DNA of 64,000 nucleotides from Streptomyces rapamycinicus NRRL 5491 (GCF_024298965.1 NZ_CP085193.1:4340001-4404000), one strand, 5' to 3'. Positions 7,993 through 17,773 are shown, counted from the first letter of the stretch. A program made the numbers and translations. The notes: generated by a model from the letters alone, not told the origin.

Positions 7993-8046
7993 TGGACTTG
8001 TGAGTCTAGCCTTCGTTTACCGCAATGGACTAGCCCGTCTAGTCCA
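7993..8046. promoter_or_regulatory. two inverted-repeat operators between TetR and nitroreductase genes
   Basis: TGGACTAG at 8026-8033 and CTAGTCCA at 8039-8046 form a perfect inverted repeat with a five-base spacer. A second, weaker site with the same half (GACT, four bases, AGTC) lies at 7995-8006. Both fall between the two divergent start codons, the usual place for a TetR operator. The regulator-site pairing is inferred from position. Confidence 0.6.
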
Positions 8047-8100
8047 ATTAATTCATCGGCGGATCACGTCGTTTCACCATCGCTTCACAAGGAGAGCTCC

Positions 8101-8721
8101 ATGAGCGGACCGGAGAGCAGCGAGGCCCTGAGCCCTCTCACCCTGGCGCCGGAGGCGCAGCGGCAGCTGTTCCTGGAGGCCCGTACGGCCAACACCTTCA
8201 CCGATGAGCCGGTGACGGACGAGCAGGTCCGCGCGATCCACGAACTGGTCAAGTACGCCCCCACCTCGCTGAACCAGCAGCCGCTGCGGGTGGCGCTGGT
8301 GCGCTCGGAGGAGGCGCGCGCCCGGCTGGTGACGCTGATGACGGGGCGGAACCAGGAGAAGACGGCCAAGGCCCCGCTGGTGGCGGTGCTCGCCGCGGAC
8401 CTGGACTTCCATGAGGAGCTGCCGCGGCTGGTGCCGTTCATGGAGAACCCGCAGGCGTTCTTCGCCGACCCGGAGGCCCGGGAGGGGTCGGCGCGGTTCA
8501 ACACCGCGATTCAGGTGGGCTACTTCATCCTGGGCGTGCGCGCCGCGGGGCTCGCCGCCGGGCCCATGATCGGCTTCGACCACGCGGCCGTCTCCAAGGA
8601 GTTCTTCGAGGACGGGCGGCACGCGGCGGTCTGTGTGGTCAACATCGGCAAGCCGGGTCCGGACGCCTGGATGGGGCGGCTGCCGCGCCTGGAGTACGAA
8701 GAGGTCTTCCGTACGGTCTGA
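8101..8721 (+). CDS. nitroreductase-family protein, malonic semialdehyde reductase-like
   Basis: 206 residues from ATG 8101 with AAGGAGAG upstream. Flavin-binding nitroreductase fold: ARTANTFTDEPVTDEQVRAI, KYAPTSLNQQPLRVALVRS, then a C-terminal GVRAAGLAAGPMIGFDHAAV. The pattern and length match the RutE/malonic semialdehyde reductase subgroup, which uses FMN and NAD(P)H. The divergent TetR gene and operators suggest inducible expression. The actual substrate here cannot be read from sequence. Confidence 0.85.
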   Translation: MSGPESSEALSPLTLAPEAQRQLFLEARTANTFTDEPVTDEQVRAIHELVKYAPTSLNQQPLRVALVRSEEARARLVTLMTGRNQEKTAKAPLVAVLAADLDFHEELPRLVPFMENPQAFFADPEAREGSARFNTAIQVGYFILGVRAAGLAAGPMIGFDHAAVSKEFFEDGRHAAVCVVNIGKPGPDAWMGRLPRLEYEEVFRTV

Positions 8722-8758
8722 GACCGGAGACCTGAGACCTGAGACCGGAGACCTGACG

Positions 8759-8799
8759 GCCGTCCGCCCCCGCGCCTGCCCGGTGCGGGAGCGGACGGC
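8759..8799. terminator. hairpin between convergent genes
   Basis: GCCGTCCGC at 8759-8767 pairs with GCGGACGGC at 8791-8799, with a partly paired inner stem. It lies between the rightward nitroreductase gene and the leftward SnoaL-like gene and could serve both. Confidence 0.55.
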
Positions 8800-8815
8800 T
8801 GGTATGCGATTCCGG

Positions 8816-9214
8816 TCAGCTCTCGATCAGTTCATGGAACGCCACCGTGTCGAAGATGTCCTCCATCCTCGTCGCCCTGCCGTCCCGCATCGTCCACGAG
8901 TGGATGAAGTCCAGCGTCACGGTTCTGCCGCTCCGCGAGGTCACCTCGCGGGTGCCGAACACCACGACCCGGTCGCCCTGTTCGATGAACTCCTCGGGCG
9001 CGAGCTTCATCCCGCCCAGCACGGTCGGCACATGGGCCAGGAACTCCTTGATGCCCGCATGGCCCAGCTTGGTGCCGCCGAGCCCGTACTTGGCCATCCC
9101 CTCCGGATGCACCCACTCCACATCGGGGTGCATCCCCGAGAGGATCCCCTCGATGTCACGGTCGCGGAACCCCGCGTAGCAGGCGCGGATGGCCTTGATG
9201 TTCGGTGATGCCAT
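8816..9214 (-). CDS. SnoaL/NTF2-like protein, candidate dehydratase of the p-terphenyl set
   Basis: 132 residues from ATG 9214 (GAGGAG upstream). The NTF2/ketosteroid-isomerase fold is shown by IKAIRACYAGFRDRDIEGIL, SGMHPDVEWVHPEG and VTLDFIHSWTMRDGRATRME. It is the last gene of a leftward set with an extended SDR and an A-T-TE synthetase. In published terfestatin/echoside work an SDR and an NTF2-like partner convert the quinone made by the synthetase to the p-terphenyl; I recall this as TerB/TerC but cannot verify which does which step. Function here is inferred from context. Confidence 0.8.
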   Translation of the reverse strand: MASPNIKAIRACYAGFRDRDIEGILSGMHPDVEWVHPEGMAKYGLGGTKLGHAGIKEFLAHVPTVLGGMKLAPEEFIEQGDRVVVFGTREVTSRSGRTVTLDFIHSWTMRDGRATRMEDIFDTVAFHELIES

Positions 9215-9251
9215 GGTGGTCGCCACTCCTCAGACGGCGGTGTGCCGCGGC

Positions 9252-10247
<996 letters not shown>

Positions 10248-10255
10248 TTACGGGC

Positions 10256-13102
10256 CTATGACCGGCCCGTGGTCCGGGCCCGGTCGGCGTCGTCCAGCGC
10301 GCGGTCGAGCTCCCTGCGCAGAACCGCCTGGAAGGCCGCGACATGCCGCGGGCCCATCAGGGTGTAGTGCTCACCGGGTACGTCCAGATACCGGTTGGGC
10401 TCGGTCGTGTAGTCGTCCCACCGGCGCAGTTCGTTCGCCAGCCACTCCTCCTTGGTGCCGCGCAGCGGGATCGCGTAGAAGACCGTCATGGACCGGGTGG
10501 TGCCGCTGGGGTGGTAGTCGCGGCCCAGGGTGGTGAGGCCATGGGCCAGCTCCGCCCAGGCGGTGAACTTGTCCAGGTCCAGGTCGAGTTCGTCCAGCCG
10601 GGCCGGTGGGGCGATCCGCAACAGACGCGCGAGCTGCTCCTCCTGGGACAGCGGGCGCAGTTCGGCGGGGAGTTCGAGCGACTGCTTCTTGTTGACCAGG
10701 TCGAGGAAGAAGGCGAGGTTGGTCGCGGTCTCGATGAAGTCGAGCTCGTCCATGCGGTACTTGATGTGCGGCGGAAGGTTGAAGCTGCCGACGAAGTCGA
10801 CCCGCTCGCCCTGGGCCTCGAGCGCCTTGGCGATCTCGAATGCCACCGCCCCGCCGTAGGAGTACCCGGCGACGGCGTAGGGGCCGTGCGGCTGGCGGGC
10901 GCGGATGGCCTCCACATAGCACTCCACCATCTCCTCGAAGCTGGTGAAGGGCTTCTCGCCCTCGTTGAAGCCCCGGGCCCGCAGCGCGTAGAACGGCCGC
11001 TCGCCGGTGAAGTACTTGGCGAGGTTGACGAAGACCAGCACCTCGCCGACGCCGGGGTGGACGCAGAACAGCGGGGTCTTCTCGCCGCCGGTCTGGAGCG
11101 GTACGACCGGGTCGTACGCCACGGCGCCGGGCGCGCCACCGCCGTCGAGCCGGGCGGCGAGCTGCCGTACCGACGGCGCCGTGAGCACCGTGATGACCGG
11201 CAGATCGGCGACCCCCAGGCGGCGGTGGACCTGGCGCCGCAGCCGCAGGATGTCCAGCGAGGTGCCGCCCAGGTCGAAGAAGCTCGCGGTGGCGCTGATG
11301 CGGTCCGGGGTGGTGTCGAACATCTCGGCGTAGATCCCGGCGAGGATCCGCTCGGTCTCGCCCTCGGGCGGTGTGTGACCTCCGAGCCGGCGGGTGGTCA
11401 GCTCCGCGACCCGCTCGATGACGTCGTCGTATCCGCCGGACTCCAGGCGCTGGCGCATCCGGCGGCGCAGCGTCTTGCCGAGGCTGGTCTTGGGAAAGGC
11501 GTCCTTGGGCAGCGGCAGGATGAGGAAGGGCCGGAAGCCCCAGTGGATCACGACGGTGGAGCGCACCGCCGTGATCATGCGGTGCAGCCCGGCCTCGTCG
11601 TCGTCCGCCGGCTCGGGGCTGACGGCGATGACCAGCTGCTCGGTGTCGCTGCCGGGGCGGCGGGTCGGGAACGCCGCGACATAGCCGCCGGCGACATCGT
11701 CGAGCTGCTCCAGGGCGGCCTCTATCTCATGGCTGAAGTAGTTGACGCCATTGACGATGACGCTGTCCTTGCTGCGGCCGACGAGGGTCAGCCGGCCCTC
11801 GTCGATCCGGCCCAGATCGCCGCTGCGGAACCAGCCGTCGGGGGTGAAGGCTTCCTCGGTGGCGTCGTGGTTGTTGTAGTAGCCGGGGGTGATCATCGGG
11901 CCGCTGAGCTGCAGCTCGCCGATCTCGCCCGTGGGCAGCGCCCGGTGGTCGTCGTCGGCGACCCGGATCCGCAGCCCCTCGACGGGGGTGCCGAGGTTGG
12001 CGAACTCCTGGCCCGCGTCGGTGGCCGGGAACGCGCGGTTGTAGATGCTGCCCGCGCAGGTCTCCGTCATGCCGAAGGCTGGCCAGAGCGCGGCCTCCCG
12101 CAGACCGTACGGGGCGTAATGCGCAAGGAATGCCTCGCCGGTCGCGACGACATTCGCCTCACCGCCGCTGACGATATGGCGCAGCGCGCTGAGATCGAGC
12201 CCTTCGCCGCCCGCCGATATCTCCTCCGCCATCTCATGGGCGGAGGAATTGAGCGGACCGAGGAGGAAGTTCGGCGTAAAGGTCATCGTGACCTTGTGAC
12301 GGGATATGATCCGGAGGAACCGCAGCGGTTCCTCAAGAATGACCGCGGCCTCCGCATGCAATTGCTCGGCACCCACGTACAGCGGCAGCATATGCGCTTC
12401 CAGAAGGGCGGCCACATGGTCGTAGGAAATCCAGTTGAAGGTGGTATCGGTGGCCGTGAGCCGCTGCTTTCCCGCCTTTCCGGCCATCGACGCCAGGATA
12501 TTCCCATGGGTCAGCATGACCGCTTTGGAATTCCCGGTGGAGCCGGAGGTCAGCACCAGCAGGGCGAGGTCGTCCGGGGCCGCGGAGTGTATGGCGGGCG
12601 GCTGCCCGCGCTCGGCCCCGGAGGCGTCCTCGGCCGCCCGCAACTCCTCCACGACGGCCACCGCGAGCCCGGGCACCTCGGGCAGCTCGGCCCGCGTCGC
12701 CTCGGTGGTCACCAGTAGCGGTCCGCCCAACAGCCCGTTGACGTGGGTGAGTTGGGCCGCCCAGCGGGCCGGGTCGCCGGAGACCGGCACCATCGGGCAG
12801 GGCACGAAGCCGCCCAGCAGACAGGCCCAGAGGACCGTCAGGAATTCCGGCTGGCGGTCCAGCAGCAGGGCCACCTTGTCCTGCGGCCGCAATCCCCGGT
12901 CGCGGAGTGCGGAGAGGAGTCCGAGCGCCGATTCCAGAAGTTCCGGATAAGGCTGCCACACGGATTCGCCCGCTGTGGGCCCGACCAGATAGCGCACCCC
13001 CGAATGGGCGTGGTCGCGCGCCGCCCGCAACAACAGCCGGGCAACCGATTTCGGCTCCGCGCCTTCCTGTGGTACCGAGGTATTCAAGGGTTGTGACGTC
13101 AT
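10256..13102 (-). CDS. echA: NRPS-like A-T-TE synthetase, p-terphenyl (polyporic acid) type
   Basis: 948 residues in three domains. The adenylation domain (about 1-590) has LVLTSGSTGNSKAVMLTHGN, GMTETCAGS, DGWFRSGDLGRID and PKTSLGKTLRRRM. The thiolation domain has FFDLGGTSLDILRL with the phosphopantetheine serine. The thioesterase (about 680-945) has a GYSYGGAVAF serine and a late GEHYTLM histidine. No condensation domain. This layout joins two aryl-pyruvates into a quinone in fungi (atromentin type) and in the Streptomyces echoside enzyme EchA; the A domain looks like the latter. ATG 13102 was chosen because the upstream ATG at 13162 overlaps the apparent promoter. The echA symbol rests on architecture plus the two downstream partner genes. 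Confidence 0.8.
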   Translation of the reverse strand: MTSQPLNTSVPQEGAEPKSVARLLLRAARDHAHSGVRYLVGPTAGESVWQPYPELLESALGLLSALRDRGLRPQDKVALLLDRQPEFLTVLWACLLGGFVPCPMVPVSGDPARWAAQLTHVNGLLGGPLLVTTEATRAELPEVPGLAVAVVEELRAAEDASGAERGQPPAIHSAAPDDLALLVLTSGSTGNSKAVMLTHGNILASMAGKAGKQRLTATDTTFNWISYDHVAALLEAHMLPLYVGAEQLHAEAAVILEEPLRFLRIISRHKVTMTFTPNFLLGPLNSSAHEMAEEISAGGEGLDLSALRHIVSGGEANVVATGEAFLAHYAPYGLREAALWPAFGMTETCAGSIYNRAFPATDAGQEFANLGTPVEGLRIRVADDDHRALPTGEIGELQLSGPMITPGYYNNHDATEEAFTPDGWFRSGDLGRIDEGRLTLVGRSKDSVIVNGVNYFSHEIEAALEQLDDVAGGYVAAFPTRRPGSDTEQLVIAVSPEPADDDEAGLHRMITAVRSTVVIHWGFRPFLILPLPKDAFPKTSLGKTLRRRMRQRLESGGYDDVIERVAELTTRRLGGHTPPEGETERILAGIYAEMFDTTPDRISATASFFDLGGTSLDILRLRRQVHRRLGVADLPVITVLTAPSVRQLAARLDGGGAPGAVAYDPVVPLQTGGEKTPLFCVHPGVGEVLVFVNLAKYFTGERPFYALRARGFNEGEKPFTSFEEMVECYVEAIRARQPHGPYAVAGYSYGGAVAFEIAKALEAQGERVDFVGSFNLPPHIKYRMDELDFIETATNLAFFLDLVNKKQSLELPAELRPLSQEEQLARLLRIAPPARLDELDLDLDKFTAWAELAHGLTTLGRDYHPSGTTRSMTVFYAIPLRGTKEEWLANELRRWDDYTTEPNRYLDVPGEHYTLMGPRHVAAFQAVLRRELDRALDDADRARTTGRS

Positions 13103-13176
13103 TCCCCCACGGCCCCTCTTCCTTCCCGATTCTGAGGCCACGAAGGTAACAGTCCCGAACATATGTCTCCATGACG

Positions 13177-13209
13177 CTCTACCGGGACTCTAGCGAAGCT
13201 CTAGCGGAA
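13177..13209 (-). promoter_or_regulatory. triple 11-bp direct repeat, candidate SARP binding site
   Basis: CTCTACCGGGA, CTCTAGCGAAG and CTCTAGCGGAA lie head to tail at 13177, 13188 and 13199, exactly 11 bp apart. Each has a conserved heptamer followed by four variable bases, the geometry of SARP sites that sit against the -35. A TATGTT-like -10 follows near 13160 on the minus strand, placing a start of transcription about 50 bases before the synthetase gene. A SARP gene lies in the same neighbourhood (6432-7247). Confidence 0.6.
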
Positions 13210-13438
13210 ATTCCCAGGCCGGAGGAATTTCTTCAAAAAGTGCGATTCAGCCCACAGAGAAACGATGGCTGCGGCATGCATCTTCCGCCGCCTCGTGCGA
13301 TTGTGCATGGCCGCGGGCCCGGATCAGGGACGGATCGGGCGAGGATCGGGTGAGGAGCAGGCGCGTCTGAGGGAGGAGCCGGGGCCGGATCGGAGCCGGG
13401 CCAGGCGCGGACCGGGCTTGACTCCGCGCGTCCGCGAT

Positions 13439-13466
13439 ATATCGTGTTGTACAGGAGACACGATAT
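13439..13466. promoter_or_regulatory. palindromic operator upstream of the DUF4097-PadR pair
   Basis: ATATCGTGT and ACACGATAT are perfect inverted 9-bp arms with a 10-base spacer. They lie 48-75 bases before the first start codon, where a promoter is expected. A PadR-family gene is the second gene of the unit, so this is probably its autoregulatory site. Confidence 0.65.
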
Positions 13467-13513
13467 GTTGCGTCCAGATGGCGCGTCGCGCGTCCAGCCA
13501 GGGGAGGCCAGGG

Positions 13514-14371
13514 ATGTCAGCCCGATCACAGTGGTCGATCAACGCGCCACAGAAGCTCACCCTCGACGACCCGGTGTCCACGCTCGACATCCAGATCGCG
13601 GGCGGCACGGTCAATGTGGTCGGCGCCGCCCCCGGCCCCGCCCGCCTCGAGGTCTCGGAGATCGACGGCCCGCCGCTGAAGGTCACCCACCTCGACGGCA
13701 CTCTGAGCGTCGGCTATGACGACCTCCCCCGGAAGGGCTTCCGCAAGTGGCTCGGGCACTACACCCGTACCGCCCATGTCACCCTCACCGTGCCCGTCGG
13801 CACCAGCGCCACCGTCGGCGTGATCGGGGGCTCCGCCGTGGTCTCCGGGCTGTCCGGCCGTGCCGAGCTGCGCGGTGTCTCCGGTGACTTCACCCTGCTC
13901 GGGCTGACCGGACCGGTCCAGGCCGACACCGTATCCGGCCGGGTCGAGGCCCAGGCCGTCACCGGCGATATGCGGTTCCACTCCGTCTCCGGCGACCTCA
14001 CCGTCATCGAGGGCTCCGGGCCCTCGGTGCGGGCCGAATCGGTCAGTGGCGACATGGTGCTCGATCTGGCGCCCGCCCCCAAGTGCTCCGACATCTGCCT
14101 CACCACCGTCTCCGGTGAGATCGCCATCCGGCTGCCGCACCCCACTGACGCGGAGGTCGAGGCCAACACGGCCAGCGGCTCGGTCTCCAACGGCTTCGAC
14201 GATCTGCGGGTCACCGGCCAGTGGGGCGCCAAGAGGATCACCGGACGGCTCGGCAAGGGCAATGGCAGCCTCAAGGCCACCACCCTCTCGGGCGCCATCG
14301 CGCTGCTGCGCCGTCCGCCGTCCGAGGAGGACACGGACACCACCGACGGCACCCAGGGAAAGGTCCTCTGA
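13514..14371 (+). CDS. DUF4097-family beta-repeat protein
   Basis: 285 residues from ATG 13514 (GGGGAGG, about seven-base spacing). After QWSINAPQKLTLDDPVSTLD the protein is built of short beta repeats with recurring V(S/T)G(D/E/R) turns: ELRGVSGDFTLLGLTG, QADTVSGRVEAQAVTGD, HSVSGDLTVIEGSG. This is the DUF4097 (adhesin-like beta helix) pattern. No signal peptide. It overlaps the PadR gene by one base (TGATG). It is probably a target and partner of that regulator, perhaps in cell-envelope stress. Confidence 0.85.
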   Translation: MSARSQWSINAPQKLTLDDPVSTLDIQIAGGTVNVVGAAPGPARLEVSEIDGPPLKVTHLDGTLSVGYDDLPRKGFRKWLGHYTRTAHVTLTVPVGTSATVGVIGGSAVVSGLSGRAELRGVSGDFTLLGLTGPVQADTVSGRVEAQAVTGDMRFHSVSGDLTVIEGSGPSVRAESVSGDMVLDLAPAPKCSDICLTTVSGEIAIRLPHPTDAEVEANTASGSVSNGFDDLRVTGQWGAKRITGRLGKGNGSLKATTLSGAIALLRRPPSEEDTDTTDGTQGKVL

Positions 14372-15489
14372 TGCCCCCCGTATTCGCCCACGGCCGACTG
14401 CGCCTGTATCTGCTCAAGCTGCTCGACGAGGCGCCGCGCCACGGCTATGAGGTCATCCGTCTGCTGGAGGAGCGGTTCCAGGGGCTGTACGCGCCCTCGG
14501 CCGGCACCGTCTATCCGCGGCTGGCCAAGCTGGAGGCCGAGGGGCTGGTCACCCACACCACCGAGGGCGGCCGCAAGGTCTACTCCATCACCGACGCCGG
14601 ACGCGCCGAACTGGCCGGCCGCAGCGGTGAGCTGGCCGATCTGGAGCTGGAGATCCGCGAGTCGGTCGCCGAACTCGCCGCCGAGATACGGGAGGACGTC
14701 CGCGGCTCCGCGAGCGATCTGCGGCGGGAGATGCGCGAGGCGGCCCAGCAGGCCCGCGCCTCCGGCGGCGGCGCCCAGGACAAGCAGGCCCCGTGGGAGG
14801 GGTCGTGGGGCGACAAGGAGACCTGGCGGCAGGCGAAGGAGGAGATGCGGCGCGCGAAGGAGGAGTGGAAGGAGCAGGCACGCCGGGCCAAGGAGGAGAG
14901 CCGGCGGGCCCGGCAGGACGCCCAGCGCGCCCGTAAGCAGGCCAGGGACGCGCAGGACTTCGCGCGCGAGGAGGTCCAGCGGATCGCCCGGCGGGTCCAG
15001 GAGCAGACGCAGGAGCACATCCGGGCGGGCGACTGGCAGCGGGCGGTGCGCGAGGGGCTGGCCGAGGTGTCACGCGGGATGGGCCGGATCTCCCGGCCGG
15101 GCACCTCGCGCTCGGACAGGAGCCCGGACTGGGGCTCGGACTGGGGCTCGGACTGGGGCTGGGGCGACGACGCGTCCGGCCCGGACGTCACGGTCGAGCG
15201 GGTGGACATGACCAAGCCGGAGGGCGGCGGCGCGGAGGAGAAGCCGACCGCCAAGGACGGTGGCGGCGGCCCGGCCGGGGTGCGGGAGCCCGAGTGGGCC
15301 AGGGACTTCACCCCCTCCGGCGCCCCCGCCCGCGATCTGGAGCGACTGCTCGACCGGTTCCGGGACGACGTCCGCGACGCGGCCCGCGACCACGGGGTGA
15401 CGGACGCCCAGCTGACCGAGGCCCGCCACCACCTGGGGGCGGCCGCGGCGCGGATCACGGCGCTGCTGCGGGGGGACCACCGGGCCTAG
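14371..15489 (+). CDS. PadR-family regulator with a long charged coiled-coil
   Basis: 372 residues, much longer than the usual 110-180 for PadR. Residues about 1-85 are a PadR winged helix (LRLYLLKLLDEAPRHGYEVI, YAPSAGTVYPRLAKLEAEGL, GGRKVYSITDAGRAELAGR). Then comes a strongly charged helix rich in Arg, Glu and Lys (EEMRRAKEEWKEQARRAKEE) to about 230, and a tail with a short WGSD repeat. A small helical domain ends the protein (LDRFRDDVRDAARDHGVTD). It starts inside the stop of the DUF4097 gene, so the two are coupled. The palindrome at 13439 is its probable operator. Confidence 0.85.
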   Translation: MPPVFAHGRLRLYLLKLLDEAPRHGYEVIRLLEERFQGLYAPSAGTVYPRLAKLEAEGLVTHTTEGGRKVYSITDAGRAELAGRSGELADLELEIRESVAELAAEIREDVRGSASDLRREMREAAQQARASGGGAQDKQAPWEGSWGDKETWRQAKEEMRRAKEEWKEQARRAKEESRRARQDAQRARKQARDAQDFAREEVQRIARRVQEQTQEHIRAGDWQRAVREGLAEVSRGMGRISRPGTSRSDRSPDWGSDWGSDWGWGDDASGPDVTVERVDMTKPEGGGAEEKPTAKDGGGGPAGVREPEWARDFTPSGAPARDLERLLDRFRDDVRDAARDHGVTDAQLTEARHHLGAAAARITALLRGDHRA

Positions 15490-15509
15490 GGCTGTCCGGG
15501 CAGTCCGGG

Positions 15510-15725
15510 TGGGCTGACGCCTGCGGCGGGCTCTTCCCCTCCCCGCCCCTTCCCACAACTGGGGCTCCGCCCCAGACCCCGGCGTCCAGGGGCGGAGCCC
15601 CAGCCACGCGGCGGAGCCGCATACCGATGCCGCGGGAAGAGGCGAAGCCCCGACCCGGGGGCTGGGGCAGAGCCCCAGTTTCGGGAAGGGGCGGGGAGGG
15701 GAAAGGCCCGCCGGACACCCCCGTA
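15510..15725. repeat. dispersed GC-rich palindromic repeat, copy 2
   Basis: The left border CCCTCCCCGCCCCTTCCC and the inverted right border GGGAAGGGGCGGGGAGGGG enclose palindromic cores (GGGGCTCCGCCCC, GGGGCGGAGCCCC) and CACGCGGCGGAGCCGCATAC. The block occupies most of the 455-bp gap between the PadR and ABM genes. It has the same borders as the copies at 38340, 44695 and 58180. Confidence 0.75.
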
Positions 15726-15944
15726 AGCGCTCCACCGGCAGTGCCCGGACCTGCCATCGATCGTCCGCGGCGGAGCCGCGCATCGACACAGCCCCACGCC
15801 CCTGGCCGCTTGACTTGCACCGCGGTTGAAGTTTCAGGATCGACGTCGGAGGGGCGCACCACGGGGGAGCGCGCCCCTCCGGCCCCATCGCCTCTCCCCC
15901 GGCTTGTTCGGCGTTCCGACGTCCCCAACCGCGAGGAGACCACC

Positions 15945-16688
15945 ATGTCCGCCCCGACCAGCCCCGGGCCGCTGCCCGAGCTCACCCGGCCCGATGTGGG
16001 CGCCGCGCTGTTCAGCACCTGGAGCGTGGGCACACCGGAACGGCAGCGGGCCACGGTCGACGCCATCGCCGCCACCTGGGACCGCCGCCCCTGGCCCGCG
16101 CCCGAGCTGCTCTCGTACAACCTCTACGCGGGCACGGACGGCGATACGCTGATGCACCACTCCCAGTGGGCCGACGAGGCCGCGTACCACGCGTTCTTCC
16201 GGACCCAGCGCCGGCAGCGCAACGACGCGGTCGACAGCGCGGTCCCGGACATCAAGCGGCTCGGTCTCGCGTACTACCGCCACTACCGCGGCTTCCGGGC
16301 ACCGGCCGCCGAGCAGGCCGCCACGACGGACCCCGGGCTGTTCGTCGTGGTCGAGATCGACTTCAACGACCCCGATCCCCGGGCCCGCCGGTCCTGGGTG
16401 GACCTGGTCATCGACGCCCTGGAGAGCGAGCCCGACCCGGGCCTGCTCTCCGCCGACTTCCATCTGATCGCCGATGGTGAGCGCCATCTGTCCACCGACC
16501 GTGCCCGGGTGCTCAACTACGCCCGCTGGACCGACGTGGAGGCGTACGAGGCGGCCCTGGCGGCCGACGGGCCGCGCGGCGGCGGCTCGTCCGCCTGGGA
16601 CCGGGTGCGCGACTTCCCCGCTCTGGTGGGTGCCTCTTCCCGCTCCTATCGCTTCCGGCGGAGCTTCGTACGGCCGTCCGCGCCGTAA
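15945..16688 (+). CDS. antibiotic biosynthesis monooxygenase (ABM)-domain protein
   Basis: 247 residues from ATG 15945 (GAGGAG upstream). Two dimeric alpha-beta-barrel halves are visible. The first has PELLSYNLYAGTDGDTLMHH, SQWADEAAYHAFFRTQ and HYRGFRAP. The second has GLFVVVEIDFNDPDPRARR, SADFHLIADGERHLSTD and NYARWTDVEAYEAAL. Such tandem ABM proteins are heme-independent and often of unknown substrate. It stands alone, flanked by a repeat block and a convergent gene. Confidence 0.8.
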   Translation: MSAPTSPGPLPELTRPDVGAALFSTWSVGTPERQRATVDAIAATWDRRPWPAPELLSYNLYAGTDGDTLMHHSQWADEAAYHAFFRTQRRQRNDAVDSAVPDIKRLGLAYYRHYRGFRAPAAEQAATTDPGLFVVVEIDFNDPDPRARRSWVDLVIDALESEPDPGLLSADFHLIADGERHLSTDRARVLNYARWTDVEAYEAALAADGPRGGGSSAWDRVRDFPALVGASSRSYRFRRSFVRPSAP

Positions 16689-16810
16689 CGGAATTCGGGG
16701 AATTCGCCGGAGCGCGAGAGTCAGCGGGCAGCCGCGTATTACTCCGCGAATCCCCGGCCCGCACAACGGCCGGGGCCCGCACAACGGCCGGGGATATGCC
16801 GCCGCGATAT

Positions 16811-17773
16811 TCAGACCGTCAGTACGACCTTGCCGAAGAGATCGCCGCCCGCCATCTTCTCGAACCCCTCGCGGGCCCGGTCCAGCGGCAGCACCGAATC
16901 GATCACCGGCCGCACCCCGCGCGCGGCGCAGAAGCTCAGCAGGTCCTCCAGCTCGTCCTTCCCGCCCATCGTGGAGCCGACGACCTTCAGCTCCAGGAAG
17001 AAGATCCGGTTGAGTTCGGCGGCCTTCGGGTTGGGGCCGCTGGTGGCGCCCGAAATCACCAGCGTGCCGCCGGGCTTGAGGGACTTCACCGAATGCGACC
17101 AGGTCGCGGCGCCCACCGTCTCGATCACGGCGTCCACCCGGCGCGGCAGCCGCTCCCCCGGCTCGTACGCGCCCTCGGCGCCCAGTTCGACGGCGCGGGC
17201 CCGCTTGGCCTCGTCCCGGCTGGTGGCCAGCACCCGCAGCCCGGCGGCCGCGCCCAGCACGATCGCGGCGGTGGCCACACCGCCCCCGGCGCCCTGGACC
17301 AGGACGCTGTCGCCGGGGCGCACCCCCGCGTTGGTGAACAGCATCCGGTACGCGGTCAGCCAGGCCGTGGGCAGGCAGGCGGCCTCCTCGAAGGAGAGCT
17401 CCTCGGGCTTGGGCAGCACATTCCAGCTGGGGACGGTCACCTTCTCGGCGAAGGTGCCCTGGTAGCGCTCGGTGAGGATGGAGCGGGGCTCCTTCGGGCC
17501 GACGCCGTGTCCGCTCTGGCCGATGACGGAGTGGAGGACGACCTCGTTGCCGTCCTCGTCGATCCCGGCCGCGTCACAGCCGAGGATCATCGGAAGCGAC
17601 TCCTCGCCGAGGCCCACGCCGCGCAATGACCACAGGTCGTGGTGGTTGAGCGAGGCGGCCTTGACGTTCACGGTGGTCCAGCCGGGCCGGGCCTCCGGCT
17701 CGGGGCGCTCCCCCAGTTCGAGGCCGCTCAGCGGCTGGTCACGGTCGATACGTGCGGCATAGGCAGCGAACAT
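16811..17773 (-). CDS. zinc-type/quinone-oxidoreductase-like MDR dehydrogenase
   Basis: 320 residues from ATG 17773. It is a medium-chain dehydrogenase with NVKAASLNHHDLWSLRG, an MILGCDAAGIDEDG substrate-side motif, the Rossmann VLVQGAGGGVATAAIVLGAA, and KVVLTV at the end. The structural zinc cysteines of true alcohol dehydrogenases are not evident, so it is probably zinc-independent and NADPH-using. It lies downstream of the malic enzyme gene with a strong hairpin between. Confidence 0.85.
   Translation of the reverse strand: MFAAYAARIDRDQPLSGLELGERPEPEARPGWTTVNVKAASLNHHDLWSLRGVGLGEESLPMILGCDAAGIDEDGNEVVLHSVIGQSGHGVGPKEPRSILTERYQGTFAEKVTVPSWNVLPKPEELSFEEAACLPTAWLTAYRMLFTNAGVRPGDSVLVQGAGGGVATAAIVLGAAAGLRVLATSRDEAKRARAVELGAEGAYEPGERLPRRVDAVIETVGAATWSHSVKSLKPGGTLVISGATSGPNPKAAELNRIFFLELKVVGSTMGGKDELEDLLSFCAARGVRPVIDSVLPLDRAREGFEKMAGGDLFGKVVLTV

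Noticed and set aside
10343..12718. 791-codon open frame on the plus strand opposite the synthetase gene
   Set aside because: It is antisense to a gene with clear domains, has no ribosome site and reads as low-complexity Gly/Arg/Glu/Val; it is a GC-driven shadow.
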